DNA of 64,000 nt from Sphingobacterium chuzhouense (GCF_014692525.1 NZ_JACNYL010000007.1:1-64000), one strand, 5' to 3'; numbered from the stretch's first letter, positions 8,089-17,680 are shown. Program-made: numbers and translations. Notes: a model not told the origin generated them from the sequence alone.

Positions 8089-8584
8089 CTTACATGATTT
8101 ACAAGCAGAGATCGCTCGGCTCAATTTAAGACGGAGGGAGCAGGAAGCCTATTTGACAGATCAATATAATCTGTTGAAAATAAAGATAAGTGCACCGATC
8201 CGATTTTTTCGACTTGTCACTTCTCATGTACCGGGAGTAAATCTAGTAAAAGATCTTACATCAAGTATCAGTAAAGCTGCGCAGCGTAAAGACGCAGATT
8301 GGTTGACAAGGGTTTTACAATTGGGTGCACCCATCGTGTTGAATTCAACTGTACTTAAAAGAGCTGGTTGGTTTAAAAAGGCTATGGTTTTATTAGCTTC
8401 AGAAACTGCTATTGGGCAGGTTAATCAAGATAAAATTAGTGGTTTAGTAAGTAAAATAACCTCTTTTATAAAGCCTAAAAAGAAAAAGAAGAAGAAAAAA
8501 ATAGATGCTGAAATAGAAAAAATAGCGGTTATGGAACAGCAAGCTGCTATTTTAGAAGATGAACGTTTTACCGATAAAACTTAA
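8063..8584 (+). CDS. Conserved hypothetical basic protein of the YtxH cluster
   Basis: The product has 173 residues and no function that I recognise. It has an N-terminal coiled-coil-like helix (LQAEIARLNLRRREQEAYL), a central region that may associate with membranes, and a run of nine lysines near residue 145 followed by an acidic helix. The start ATG at 8063 overlaps the upstream gene by 26 bases, which points to translational coupling. It is the third gene of the YtxH cluster and converges with fcl, with 3 bases between the stops. Confidence 0.65.
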   Translation: MKNSPKINNLHDLQAEIARLNLRRREQEAYLTDQYNLLKIKISAPIRFFRLVTSHVPGVNLVKDLTSSISKAAQRKDADWLTRVLQLGAPIVLNSTVLKRAGWFKKAMVLLASETAIGQVNQDKISGLVSKITSFIKPKKKKKKKKIDAEIEKIAVMEQQAAILEDERFTDKT

Positions 8585-8587
8585 TAA

Positions 8588-9517
8588 TTAAATTTCCTTT
8601 TTTTTAAAATCTTCATAAGCTAAGGCAATACCCTCGCGTAGAGATGTTTTGTGCCGCCAACCTAAGGCATGTAGTTTGTTAACATCCATTAATTTGCGGG
8701 GGGTGCCGTCTGGCTTACTTGTATCGAAGCGGAGTTCGCCATGATATCCTACGATCTCACGCACGAGATAAGCAAGATCGCGTATACTCATATCCTCACC
8801 AACACCTACGTTAATAAATTGTTCCTCGTCATAGTTTTGCATTAGAAAAACGCAGGCCTCGCCTAAGTCGTCTGCATATAGAAATTCCCGAAGAGGCGAA
8901 CCAGTTCCCCAGATACTCACTTCGCTTGATCCTACTATCTTCGCCTCATGGAAACGACGGATTAGAGCAGGCAATACATGGGAGTTTTGGGGATGGTAGT
9001 TGTCATTAATACCATATAGATTGGTGGGCATTGCCGAGATGAAATTGCATCCATATTGCGAACGATAGGCTTCACACATTTTAATTCCAGCAATCTTTGC
9101 AATGGCATAAGGCTCGTTGGTAGGTTCCAATGTGCCCGTCAATAAATAATCCTCTTGGAGAGGCTGTGGGGCAAGTTTTGGATAAATACAGCTGGAGCCT
9201 AAGAATAATAGTTTTTTGATATTTCGAATATACGCCTGATGGATTACGTTTGTTTGGATCATGAGGTTCTCGTAGAGAAAATCGGCGCGATAGGTGTTGT
9301 TTGCGACAATACCGCCGACTTTTGCCGCCGCTAAGAATACATATTCCGGTTGTTCTTCAGCGAAAAAGTCTGCCACCGCAGATTGGTTTCGTAAATCGAG
9401 CTCTTTTGAGGTGCGTTTGATAAGGCGATGGTATCCTTCTTTTTCTAATGCTCTGACAATCGCTGAACCCACCATTCCGCGATGACCCGCAACAAATATT
9501 TTGGCTTCTTTTTCCAC
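8588..9517 (-). CDS. fcl: GDP-L-fucose synthase
   Basis: The 309-residue short-chain dehydrogenase makes GDP-L-fucose from GDP-4-keto-6-deoxymannose with NADPH, supplying fucose for surface glycans. It has the nucleotide-binding GHRGMVGSA near the N-terminus and the catalytic serine and Y-x3-K pair in SSCIYP and YAIAKIAG; LREFLYADDLGEA is also typical. The start codon is GTG (complement of 9515-9517); an in-frame stop lies four codons upstream and no ATG fits. The partner GDP-mannose dehydratase (gmd) is not next to it. Confidence 0.93.
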   Translation of the reverse strand: MEKEAKIFVAGHRGMVGSAIVRALEKEGYHRLIKRTSKELDLRNQSAVADFFAEEQPEYVFLAAAKVGGIVANNTYRADFLYENLMIQTNVIHQAYIRNIKKLLFLGSSCIYPKLAPQPLQEDYLLTGTLEPTNEPYAIAKIAGIKMCEAYRSQYGCNFISAMPTNLYGINDNYHPQNSHVLPALIRRFHEAKIVGSSEVSIWGTGSPLREFLYADDLGEACVFLMQNYDEEQFINVGVGEDMSIRDLAYLVREIVGYHGELRFDTSKPDGTPRKLMDVNKLHALGWRHKTSLREGIALAYEDFKKKEI

Positions 9518-9526
9518 GTTAAACTA

Positions 9527-9556
9527 TTGATTCCTGCAAATATAAGATTATTTTTG
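9527..9556 (+). promoter_or_regulatory. Promoter for trmB
   Basis: TTG at 9527-9529 is followed by 19 bases and TATTTTTG at 9549-9556, an exact TAnnTTTG match. The expected start site near 9563 gives a leader of only about ten bases. Confidence 0.65.
9537..9544 (-). promoter_or_regulatory. -7 element for fcl, overlapping the trmB promoter
   Basis: On the minus strand this is TATATTTG, an exact -7 match about 20 bases before the GTG start of fcl. The best TTTG upstream is only 16 bases away, short for the family. It lies inside the spacer of the trmB promoter, so the two divergent promoters probably compete. Confidence 0.45.
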
Positions 9557-9573
9557 CGGACAAATTATTAGAA

Positions 9574-10221
9574 ATGGGTAAGGATAAGTTACGGAGATTT
9601 GCCGAAGTGGCCACATTTAAGAATGTTATTCAATTGGATGCCGGAAAAGACTATAAAGGAAAATGGGCAACGAAGTTCTTTGCAAATAATAACCCTGTTG
9701 TATTGGAACTTGCATGTGGCAAGGGTGAATATACCGTTAACTTAGCGAAAATGTTTCCCCATATCAATTTTATAGGTATCGATTATAAAGGGAACCGAAT
9801 CTGGAGAGGGGCGAAAACAGCTTTGGAAGAGAGAATTGATAACGTGGGTTTTCTACGGATTCAGATTGAAACTATATTGGAATATTTTGCAGAAAGCGAA
9901 ATAGCGGAAATATGGATTACTTTTCCGGATCCACAGCCACAAGATAGCCGCGAGAAAAAGCGCTTGACTAATCCTACGTTTTTGGAAAAGTATAAAACAA
10001 TTCTGGAAGATGATGGTATTATGCATCTGAAAACGGACAACGACGGCTTCTATGCTTATACCTTAGAACAGATTACGTTGTTAAATCTTCCTAAAGTAAA
10101 AGAAACCGCTGATTTGTACCACTCAGATATAGTTGACGATGTGCTTTCCATCAAAACATACTATGAACGCAAGTATCTCGCAGATAATAAAAACATTAAT
10201 TATGTACAGTGGCGGTTTTAA
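9574..10221 (+). CDS. trmB: tRNA (guanine-46-N7)-methyltransferase
   Basis: The 215-residue SAM-dependent enzyme methylates G46 in the variable loop of many tRNAs. The SAM-binding motif appears as LELACGKGEYTVNLA near residue 50, and the tRNA-binding and catalytic segment as FPDPQPQDSREKKRLTNP near residue 120, followed by MHLKTDND. Length is normal. It is monocistronic with a very short leader and converges with an RDD-family gene, whose stop is 3 bases from its own. Confidence 0.96.
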   Translation: MGKDKLRRFAEVATFKNVIQLDAGKDYKGKWATKFFANNNPVVLELACGKGEYTVNLAKMFPHINFIGIDYKGNRIWRGAKTALEERIDNVGFLRIQIETILEYFAESEIAEIWITFPDPQPQDSREKKRLTNPTFLEKYKTILEDDGIMHLKTDNDGFYAYTLEQITLLNLPKVKETADLYHSDIVDDVLSIKTYYERKYLADNKNINYVQWRF

Positions 10222-10224
10222 GTG

Positions 10225-10953
10225 TTATCGATCCCTAAACGTGTAATAATAGTCCTTAATTACTACATCAATAAATTCTTCGGGGCGCATCTGTGGTTTG
10301 ACGTCCAGAAGTTCTACAAGTTTATTGCTTAGTGCTAGTATGATATTATAATCTTTACGTTCATATCCCTTTTTGTATATATCTTTAATGGTATTGGCAT
10401 CTTTATCGGACAAACGCATTACTTGTGGAAAGGTAACTGTATATTCTTGTGTAATCTCTGCAAATAGCGTTTGTTGCAGTGCCATATTTTGTTTAATGCT
10501 AATGACAGTCGTGTCGGCAGCAATATCACCAATCCGTTGTGCATGCTTTGTGGCGATGATACTGCTGATCCCCAAAGCACCTGCGCATAAAAAGATATCC
10601 ACGATAGAACATATCCAACGGATAAAATATTGATATACCGATGCGCGTGTGCCGTCAACCTTTACAACTTTCGTACGCATAATCATTTTTCCGATGGTCT
10701 GTCCGTTAAAAAAGGTCTCCATGAGAAAAGGATAAAAAAAAGCAGGAAGCAAAATAAGCATATAAACACCTGTTGTCAACCAAGGATCACTGGTATTAAA
10801 AAGGCCAAGTCTGGAGACCATGTAATAGACCATGATGGCATAACACGTAATAATGAAATAGTCAATTGCAAACGCGATGATACGGGAACCAAGCGAAGCC
10901 AAGTTGTATTCAAATTTTACGTTCTGTGGCGTATTAATAGAGAGTTTGTGCAT
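10225..10953 (-). CDS. RDD-family membrane protein
   Basis: The 242-residue protein begins with a short cytoplasmic segment and an RDD domain: ASLGSRIIAFAIDYFII contains the conserved R and D, and the second element is NGQTIGKMIMRTKVVKVDG. Three or four membrane segments fill residues 25-150, and the C-terminal 90 residues are soluble and helical. The specific role is unknown. It is divergent from the SpoIIM-DUF58 operon; such an RDD gene sits beside this operon in many Bacteroidota, so the products probably work together. Confidence 0.85.
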   Translation of the reverse strand: MHKLSINTPQNVKFEYNLASLGSRIIAFAIDYFIITCYAIMVYYMVSRLGLFNTSDPWLTTGVYMLILLPAFFYPFLMETFFNGQTIGKMIMRTKVVKVDGTRASVYQYFIRWICSIVDIFLCAGALGISSIIATKHAQRIGDIAADTTVISIKQNMALQQTLFAEITQEYTVTFPQVMRLSDKDANTIKDIYKKGYERKDYNIILALSNKLVELLDVKPQMRPEEFIDVVIKDYYYTFRDR

Positions 10954-11062
10954 TTTATTAAAACGTTAATATTTCCTATATTAGCTTCGAGTAGGTGCTA
11001 CTTTTAGCTTCTCCTATTTACTTTGTTTATTTTATTTAAATATAGAAAATTAGAAAGATATA

Positions 11063-12025
11063 ATGAGAGAAGCATCCTTTATTGAACGAAATAAAGAAAA
11101 ATGGATCCTGATTGAAAATAATTTGAGAAATAAGATCAATGTAGATCCCGATATCCTAGCCTCCGATTATATTGAATTAACTAACGATCTGGCGTATGCA
11201 CAGACATTTTATCCGCGATCAAAGACAAAAGATTATCTGAATGAGCTGGCGATACTGGCCCATCAGCAATTGTATCGCGATCAGAAATCATCGGAGAACC
11301 AGTTCAAGCGTTTTGTACAGCAGGAGATTCCAGAAGCAATATGGCAGTTGCGCCGTCCGCTGCTCTATTCTTTACTGATTTTCTGCCTAGCTATCGCTAT
11401 CGGATTTATTTCAGCTCAATACGACTTGGATTTCGTACGTTTAATTTTAGGCGATTATTACGTAGACATGAGCATAGCGAACATCGAAGATGGAAACCCT
11501 GCCGGCGTTTATCAAGGAGGGAGTGAGGTAGGCTCCGCTTTGGCGATCACGATTAATAATGTTCGGGTCGCTTTCCTGGCTTTTGTACTAGGCGTATTTT
11601 ACAGTATAGGCACAGGTTATATCTTATTCAGTAACGGCATCATGGTCGGCGCTTTTCATCATTTATTTTTTCGATACGGCGTGATGCAGGAAGCCATGTC
11701 GGCTATTTGGATTCACGGAGCTATTGAACTGTCGGTAATTGTCATTGCTGGGGGGTGCGGTCTTGCTATCGGAAACAGTATATTGTTCCCGAAATCCTAT
11801 ACAAGGCTTGAATCGTTCAAAAGAGCGATGAAAACCGCTTCCAAGGTCTTAATAAGTACTGTTCCGTTCTTTATAGTAGCGGGCTTTTTAGAGGGCTTTG
11901 TGACAAGACATTATCAGGTCTCTATTTGGTTATGTATTAGTATCATTATCGCCTCGTTTATGGCTATTATCTATTTCTATATAATCAAACCTTATCAACT
12001 GGCAAGAATTAACGGATGGAAATAG
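11063..12025 (+). CDS. Stage II sporulation protein M (SpoIIM)-family membrane protein
   Basis: This 320-residue protein has a soluble N-terminal helical region (about 100 residues), then five or so membrane helices typical of the SpoIIM/DUF95 family, including the WIHGAIELSVIVIAGG segment. Organisms of this type do not sporulate, so the name reflects the family only. It is first in a six-gene operon ending in MoxR and DUF58 genes. The next gene overlaps it by 10 bases. Confidence 0.88.
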   Translation: MREASFIERNKEKWILIENNLRNKINVDPDILASDYIELTNDLAYAQTFYPRSKTKDYLNELAILAHQQLYRDQKSSENQFKRFVQQEIPEAIWQLRRPLLYSLLIFCLAIAIGFISAQYDLDFVRLILGDYYVDMSIANIEDGNPAGVYQGGSEVGSALAITINNVRVAFLAFVLGVFYSIGTGYILFSNGIMVGAFHHLFFRYGVMQEAMSAIWIHGAIELSVIVIAGGCGLAIGNSILFPKSYTRLESFKRAMKTASKVLISTVPFFIVAGFLEGFVTRHYQVSIWLCISIIIASFMAIIYFYIIKPYQLARINGWK

Positions 12026-12933
12026 ACTTCGAATTTCGGAAAGAACGAAAACTTAGTGAAATTGTCCAAGATTTCATTAACCTCTTGCGACTGGTGTTAC
12101 GGCATTTCTTTCAAACTATCTTGAAACTTGCTATTGTCCCATTATGTCTCATGTTGATTCTTATCTATTACGGAACGACCAAGATTAATTTAACGACAAC
12201 TCAAAGCTGGACAGAATCGTTGGATTTGGTATTTATTGCGATTGCGGCGTTATTTACACTTTTGGTGGTAAGTATGGTATTCTTTGGGCTAGCCATTGAA
12301 TATTTTATCTTGCTGAAGAATAAGAGGGGAACTGATTTCAATTCTAATGACGTTTGGCGGGCTTTTGTAGCGAACCTAGGCAAATATTTTAAATTTTTAC
12401 TTGTCAGTATTATAGCTTCCGTTATTCTGTTTATCCCCATTATGTTCGCTATGATTATCCTGATGTTTATTCCGCTGGTCGGAAGTTTTGCCGTTGGAAT
12501 TTTGGGTGCTTTTCTAGGCGTTTGGTTCTTTTGCGCATTTTTGTTTTATCGGGAGGGATATATGCCAGCCAGCAATGCCATACAACAAAGCTTTTCTATC
12601 TTAAAGAAGAAAATTATCGATTATAGTGTTTCCGCTTATGTCGTAAGTTTGGTGTTCCAGACACTACTGGTGATGCTCACGTTAATACCATCGCTGATTA
12701 TCGGGATTATAGCGTATAACACGATTGGATTTGAGACCACATTTTTTGATAGTATAGCTGGCCGCATGTTCACCTCTATTGGCGCTACGTTGCTGGTCTT
12801 GCTTTATATCGTGTATTATATGTTTACGGTTTTGGTGTCGGGAATTATTTATGAGACAGCAAAAGAAGTGACATACGGCGAAGACGTCTATGAAAAGATA
12901 CAAAATTTGGGAAAGGAGGAAGATGGGCAATAG
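12016..12933 (+). CDS. Multi-pass membrane protein of the SpoIIM-MoxR-DUF58 operon
   Basis: The 305-residue product has a charged N-terminus (MEIDFEFRKERKLSEIVQ) and about six hydrophobic segments between residues 30 and 285. I see no enzymatic motif and assign no function. The start overlaps the SpoIIM gene by 10 bases and the end overlaps the DUF4129 gene by 11, so it is translationally coupled on both sides. Membrane proteins at this position are a regular part of the operon in Bacteroidota. Confidence 0.75.
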   Translation: MEIDFEFRKERKLSEIVQDFINLLRLVLRHFFQTILKLAIVPLCLMLILIYYGTTKINLTTTQSWTESLDLVFIAIAALFTLLVVSMVFFGLAIEYFILLKNKRGTDFNSNDVWRAFVANLGKYFKFLLVSIIASVILFIPIMFAMIILMFIPLVGSFAVGILGAFLGVWFFCAFLFYREGYMPASNAIQQSFSILKKKIIDYSVSAYVVSLVFQTLLVMLTLIPSLIIGIIAYNTIGFETTFFDSIAGRMFTSIGATLLVLLYIVYYMFTVLVSGIIYETAKEVTYGEDVYEKIQNLGKEEDGQ

Positions 12934-13741
12934 AATTTTGGTAATGTCACTTTTGCTTTGGGGTTTCTTTTATTCTCATGCGCAAGATACTACTGAATCT
13001 CTACCTCCGGTGCTGGAAGATAGTGTCTCCATGAAAGCGCAGGAATATACCCCACCGGATTGGGTAGATTATATGGAGAAAGGCTATTACGACACCATTC
13101 CCCGTATGAGCCAGATTCCGCAGGTGGATACAGCAACATTTACCAAATTGATTGCACGCTATCAAGGTGAGGAGTTTGATTATGACAAGAATAGTCCCAA
13201 TCGTATCGGTCTATTCAAGAAAATATTGGATAGGCTAGGGCGAATGTTGGACAATCTATTTCCCGCGAGAGAGTATTTCCAATTTGCCGATGTGGTGTAT
13301 AAGTTGCTGGCTGTGGTGGCGTTGGTTATTTTTCTTTGGATCATCTATCGCGTGCTATTTTCCGGTAAGCGTTTGTTAGCTACAGATAAAGATGATGAGG
13401 ATGTGTCTGACGAAGTAAAGTTCGTAGAGAAAAACCTGCTGGATATTGATCTAACTAGTTTTATTGATAAGGCGCAAAAAGACGGTGATTTCGCATTAGC
13501 TATACGTTACCTCAATCTTTTGAACATACAATTATTAGCAAAGCGGGAGCTGATCCATTGGAAACACACCAAAACCCATGTGGAGCTTATTGAGGAAATA
13601 GAAAACGAGGAATTGAAGAGGGATTTTGCGAGAAATGTAAATATATATAACCGCGTGTGGTACGGAAATGTCGCTATAGACAAAGTTAAATATGAGGAGT
13701 ATGCACCTTATTTCTTAACCTTTCAATCAAAGTGGCGATGA
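12923..13741 (+). CDS. DUF4129 domain-containing membrane protein
   Basis: The product of 272 residues has a signal peptide (MGNRILVMSLLLWGFFYSHAQ), a periplasmic segment, one membrane helix near residues 132-150 and a cytoplasmic C-terminal domain of the DUF4129 type (AIRYLNLLNIQLLAKRELI and VWYGNVAIDKVKYE). The ATG at 12923 is chosen because a strong AGGAGG lies just upstream and a clean signal peptide follows; an upstream ATG at 12890 would add 11 charged residues ahead of it. DUF4129 domains are commonly encoded with DUF58 and MoxR and sometimes fused to transglutaminases. Confidence 0.85.
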   Translation: MGNRILVMSLLLWGFFYSHAQDTTESLPPVLEDSVSMKAQEYTPPDWVDYMEKGYYDTIPRMSQIPQVDTATFTKLIARYQGEEFDYDKNSPNRIGLFKKILDRLGRMLDNLFPAREYFQFADVVYKLLAVVALVIFLWIIYRVLFSGKRLLATDKDDEDVSDEVKFVEKNLLDIDLTSFIDKAQKDGDFALAIRYLNLLNIQLLAKRELIHWKHTKTHVELIEEIENEELKRDFARNVNIYNRVWYGNVAIDKVKYEEYAPYFLTFQSKWR

Positions 13742-14946
13742 AGAATTCTGGGAAATTTGGTCTTATGTTACTCGGTATCACCGTCCTGATCATTGCTTTT
13801 ATTGATTTGGCAAGCGATAAGCAGATCGATTGGTCGAAAACATACGACCAGCGGGATAAAATTCCTTATGGTTTATATGTAACGCGGGAAGAATTGCCCG
13901 AAATTTTGGAAAAACAGGTACAGATAGAAGATTTCACATCGACAAACTATGATTTTCTAAAAACATTTTTACCGGAGAAAGAACAAAGTAGTTTAGTTTA
14001 TATCGTAAATGGGTTCTACGAAGGTAAAGAGGTGACGGGCGAACTACTGAAATTTGTAGAAAGGGGAGGAGAAGTTTTTATTTCTGCCAATGGTTTTCCG
14101 CTTTACTTACTTGATACGTTGGGGATAAAGCAACAATATCACTATCCCCACAATTTTAATGAGGTCATAAATGTGGAGGATCGTCCCTTCTCGTTGGTGG
14201 ATGGCAAGACAGCCCATTATAAGGATTTGGACTATCCCGGGTTGTTCTGCGATTTGGATACGGTTAATACGCGTATAATCGGTTATTATGACGTGGAAGA
14301 CAGGGAAATACCTAATTTTATCGAGTTAAAAAGAGGAAAAGGCCGCTTTCTATTGCATCTGGAACCGTTGATGTTTACGAATTACTACATGTTAAAAGAG
14401 GAGAACTTTATATACGGAGCGGCTGTATTGAAATTGCTTTCCAATAAGGAGGTCTATTGGTTTGATAGTACCTTTAAAGGAACGATGGAAGCAAAAACAC
14501 CCTTACGTGTATTGTTGCAAAACGACGGATTGCGTCAGGCATGGTATATTTTACTTTTTGGGCTTATTCTGTTTTTATTGTTCAAAAGTAAACGGGAACA
14601 AAAGGCTGTCCATGTCGTGGAACCAGAACCAAATCTATCCAAAGAATTTGCACGTACAATCGCTACTTTATATTATGAAAGTGGGAATCCGGGTAATCTT
14701 ATACAAAAGAAAGTAGAATATTTTCTATATGATATAAGGACACATTTCCAACTGGATATTCTGCAGTTGGAGGATGAAGTTTTTGCAAAGCAATTGTCGC
14801 TTAAAACCGGTGTCCCGCTGGAGGAGTGTGAAAATTTGATAAGGCTACTTCTGAGATATAGAAAAGTACGTACGTCGACGGATGCCGAATTGGTAGAGTT
14901 AAATAAAAAAATAGAAGATTTTAAACATAAAGCGAATATGCTATGA
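13738..14946 (+). CDS. DUF4350 domain-containing protein
   Basis: The 402-residue protein has an N-terminal membrane anchor (FGLMLLGITVLIIAFIDLA), an extracytoplasmic DUF4350-type domain resembling a glutamine-amidotransferase-like fold (VYIVNGFYEGKEVTGELLKFVERGGEVFISA would fall at its core, given here in part as GGEVFISANGFPLYLLD), a second membrane helix near residue 265 and a cytoplasmic tail. The ATG at 13738 overlaps the previous stop as ATGA; an in-frame GTG at 13732 is less likely. It precedes moxR with another ATGA overlap. Confidence 0.82.
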   Translation: MKNSGKFGLMLLGITVLIIAFIDLASDKQIDWSKTYDQRDKIPYGLYVTREELPEILEKQVQIEDFTSTNYDFLKTFLPEKEQSSLVYIVNGFYEGKEVTGELLKFVERGGEVFISANGFPLYLLDTLGIKQQYHYPHNFNEVINVEDRPFSLVDGKTAHYKDLDYPGLFCDLDTVNTRIIGYYDVEDREIPNFIELKRGKGRFLLHLEPLMFTNYYMLKEENFIYGAAVLKLLSNKEVYWFDSTFKGTMEAKTPLRVLLQNDGLRQAWYILLFGLILFLLFKSKREQKAVHVVEPEPNLSKEFARTIATLYYESGNPGNLIQKKVEYFLYDIRTHFQLDILQLEDEVFAKQLSLKTGVPLEECENLIRLLLRYRKVRTSTDAELVELNKKIEDFKHKANML

Positions 14947-15938
14947 GTGAACTAGGAAATAAATACGAGCCCAGTTTTGAAAACAGAATAGACCTGACCG
15001 AGCTAAGAGAGAAGATGGGAGGAGTGAAGCAGGAGGTTAAGAAAGTTATTATAGGTCAAGACGAGGTCATCCATAAACTTTTGATTGCTATTCTGGCAAC
15101 AGGGCATTCGCTTATAGAAGGAATGCCGGGTGTCGCAAAAACATTAACAGCAAAGTTGATAGCAAAGGCAGTGAAGGGTGAATTTAGACGTATCCAGTTT
15201 ACCCCCGATTTAATGCCTTCAGATGTTACGGGGTCTTCTGTGCTAGATTTGAAGACCAACGAATTTGAATTTAAGAAAGGTCCAATTTTTGGGAATATCG
15301 TCTTGATTGACGAAATAAACCGTGCCCCGGCAAAAACGCAATCCTCTTTGTTCGAGTGTATGTCCGAGCGACAGGTTACGGTGGATGGTATCACCTATCC
15401 CGTACCAACACCGTTCGTAGTATTTGCTACACAGAATCCTATAGAGCACGAAGGAACCTATCGCTTGCCTGAAGCCCAATTGGATCGTTTTCTCTTCAAG
15501 ATTAATGTAGATTATCCTGCAATTGAACAGGAGTTGGATATATTGCGTGAGCATCATGCACAAAAAGCAAATAATAAGGAAGATTTAGTGTCCCCTGTAT
15601 TGGGTATCGACGAGTTGATCCGCTTTCAACAGTTGATCAAGTCTATTTATGTACATGAAGACGTGTTGAGTTATATCACACAAGTCGTTTATCATACGCG
15701 TTCAAACCCGAACCTTACATTGGGCGCTTCGCCGCGTGCTTCGATTGCCTTGTTGGAAGCTTCAAAAGCAAGTGCGGCACTTCAAGGAAGGGACTTTATT
15801 ACGCCGGATGATGTGAAGTATGTCGCTCCGGCTATATTGGGTCACCGCGTGCTATTGACTCCAGAGAAGGAAATGGAAGGATTCACAAGTGATTATATCA
15901 TCAAACAAATTGTAGACAGTATCGAAATTCCGAGATAA
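14943..15938 (+). CDS. MoxR-family AAA+ ATPase
   Basis: The 331-residue ATPase has a Walker A of the degenerate MoxR type (EGMPGVAKT near residue 60), Walker B LIDEINRAPAKTQ, sensor 1 FATQNPIEHEGTY and the C-terminal lid with GASPRASIALL. MoxR proteins act as chaperones that mature or regulate partner complexes, usually with the von Willebrand or DUF58 proteins encoded next to them. It overlaps the DUF4350 gene by 4 bases and the DUF58 gene by 1 base. Confidence 0.95.
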   Translation: MSELGNKYEPSFENRIDLTELREKMGGVKQEVKKVIIGQDEVIHKLLIAILATGHSLIEGMPGVAKTLTAKLIAKAVKGEFRRIQFTPDLMPSDVTGSSVLDLKTNEFEFKKGPIFGNIVLIDEINRAPAKTQSSLFECMSERQVTVDGITYPVPTPFVVFATQNPIEHEGTYRLPEAQLDRFLFKINVDYPAIEQELDILREHHAQKANNKEDLVSPVLGIDELIRFQQLIKSIYVHEDVLSYITQVVYHTRSNPNLTLGASPRASIALLEASKASAALQGRDFITPDDVKYVAPAILGHRVLLTPEKEMEGFTSDYIIKQIVDSIEIPR

Positions 15939-17266
15939 TGCGTTTTATCCGTAGTCTGTATGTGACCAATAAATTCTTCTATGCGCTACTCTTATTAGCG
16001 ACATGCTTTGTGTTGTCTTTTTTTATTAAAGTGTTATTTTCTTTTGTGATTGCGCTTCTTTGGCTGTTTATGGCGGCATGTGCATGGGATATGCTGTTTC
16101 TTTACTATCAAAAAAGTAAAATAATTATACAGCGAAATTATCCGGAGAAGCTATCGAATGGTGATGAGAATGATATGGAGATTCAGTTGACCAGTAGTTA
16201 TCCTGCCAAAGTCCGTATCCGCCTGTTGGAAGAGTTCCCGATACAGCTGCAACTGCGGAATGTTGAATTGGAATCGGATATTTTACCGCGGGAAACCAAA
16301 GTTACCAATTATCAAATCCGTCCAACCTCCCGGGGCGTATATGCTTTTGGGAGATGTCACGCTTTAGTTCAGAGACTTGGTTTGTTTGCAAGGAAGTTCA
16401 CGTTGAATGAGCCGCTCGAACTGGCTTGCTACGCCTCTTTTATCCAAATGCGGAAATATCAATTATTGGCCACGACGGATAGGCTAATGGAATTGGGAAT
16501 TAAGCGTATCCGAAAAATTGGGGCTACATTGGAATTTGATCATATACGGGAATACGTTCGAGGAGATGAATATCGTCATCTCAACTGGAAAGCAACGGCC
16601 AAGCATAAGAAACTATTGGTTAACCAATATCAGGAAGAAAAATCACAACCTATTTACGCACTCATAGATGCTGGTAGAGTAATGCGTATGCCTTTCAATG
16701 GTTTGACATTACTGGATTACGCCATTAATTCGACATTGGTTCTGGCGAATGCGGCGATCCTAAAACAGGATCGTGCAGGCATGCTAACATTTTCCAAAAC
16801 AGTATCCAACCATATTCCCGCGGAGAAGCGTAATAATCAGATGCAACTGATTTCCGAAAAACTCTACAATATAACAACCGCTTTCGAAGAAACGGAGTTT
16901 GGTAACCTGTATGCTTTCTGCAATAAACATATCAATAAGCGCTCCTTATTGATGTTGTATACCAATTTCGAGACGATAGATGCGTTGTCACGGCAAATGG
17001 CTTATTTGCGTATGCTCGCCAAGACGCATATTGTAGTTGTGGTTGTATTCAAGAATACAGAGTTGATCGATATGGCGAAAGAAGAAGGTAAGAAAACCAT
17101 TGACGTGTATAACCAAATCATTGCGCAGAAATTTGTATACGAAAAGCATCTGGTTATCCAAGAATTACATAGACAGGGAATCCAGACCATTTATACGTCG
17201 CCGGAAAACCTAACCATTAATGCCATCAACAAATATCTGGAAATTAAAGCGAGAGGATTGTTATAA
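15938..17266 (+). CDS. DUF58 domain-containing protein
   Basis: The 442-residue protein has two hydrophobic segments near residues 13-50 and a cytoplasmic domain with the DUF58 signature (DHIREYVRGDEYRHLNWKAT near residue 205), followed by a von Willebrand factor A-like fold (YALIDAGRVM). It is the canonical partner of the MoxR ATPase directly upstream. The operon ends here: the stop overlaps the end of the convergent queD gene by 6 bases. Confidence 0.9.
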   Translation: MRFIRSLYVTNKFFYALLLLATCFVLSFFIKVLFSFVIALLWLFMAACAWDMLFLYYQKSKIIIQRNYPEKLSNGDENDMEIQLTSSYPAKVRIRLLEEFPIQLQLRNVELESDILPRETKVTNYQIRPTSRGVYAFGRCHALVQRLGLFARKFTLNEPLELACYASFIQMRKYQLLATTDRLMELGIKRIRKIGATLEFDHIREYVRGDEYRHLNWKATAKHKKLLVNQYQEEKSQPIYALIDAGRVMRMPFNGLTLLDYAINSTLVLANAAILKQDRAGMLTFSKTVSNHIPAEKRNNQMQLISEKLYNITTAFEETEFGNLYAFCNKHINKRSLLMLYTNFETIDALSRQMAYLRMLAKTHIVVVVVFKNTELIDMAKEEGKKTIDVYNQIIAQKFVYEKHLVIQELHRQGIQTIYTSPENLTINAINKYLEIKARGLL

Positions 17267-17680
17267 ACTATAAGTAGCAGAGCACTTCGCCGTTTCTTCT
17301 ACTTTGCAAGAGATCAAACGAACGGGATAATCTTTCAATTGTTGCGGCCCGATACGTTCTACTAGATATTGTGCGATGTTTTCGGCTGTAGGATTAAATG
17401 GGACGACCACGAGACTTTCGCCAGAAACTTCATGCAATTGAGGCAATAATTCATCTTTCTCCCAAATTAAAAACTTGTGGTCAAAATGTTCTTCCAGCCA
17501 TTCGCAAAGTGCGGTTTTGATCACAGAGAAATCAACTACCCGACCTACTTCGTCCAATTGGTCAGCAGCCACCGTAAAATGTATACGATAGTTGTGACCG
17601 TGTAAAAACCGGCATTTCCCCTCATGTCCAACCACGCGGTGTCCACAAGATATATCATGGTATCTTTCTGCAAGAATCAT
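17261..17680 (-). CDS. queD: 6-carboxytetrahydropterin synthase
   Basis: The 139-residue protein converts dihydroneopterin triphosphate into 6-carboxytetrahydropterin, the first committed step to queuosine. Zinc ligands are H14, H27 and H29 in CGHRVVGHEGKCRFLHGHNY, with C23 as the likely nucleophile; HFDHKFL supplies the later catalytic His. It lies 17 bases downstream of lipB and is probably cotranscribed with hflX and lipB. Other queuosine genes are not nearby. Confidence 0.93.
   Translation of the reverse strand: MILAERYHDISCGHRVVGHEGKCRFLHGHNYRIHFTVAADQLDEVGRVVDFSVIKTALCEWLEEHFDHKFLIWEKDELLPQLHEVSGESLVVVPFNPTAENIAQYLVERIGPQQLKDYPVRLISCKVEETAKCSATYSL

Noticed and set aside
8460..8510. A-rich run near 8480 as a frameshift or assembly error
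   Set aside because: It encodes a lysine run and the frame continues normally on both sides into a charged helix.
11063..12025. SpoIIM as evidence of sporulation
   Set aside because: The family is widespread in non-spore-formers, and no other sporulation gene is present.
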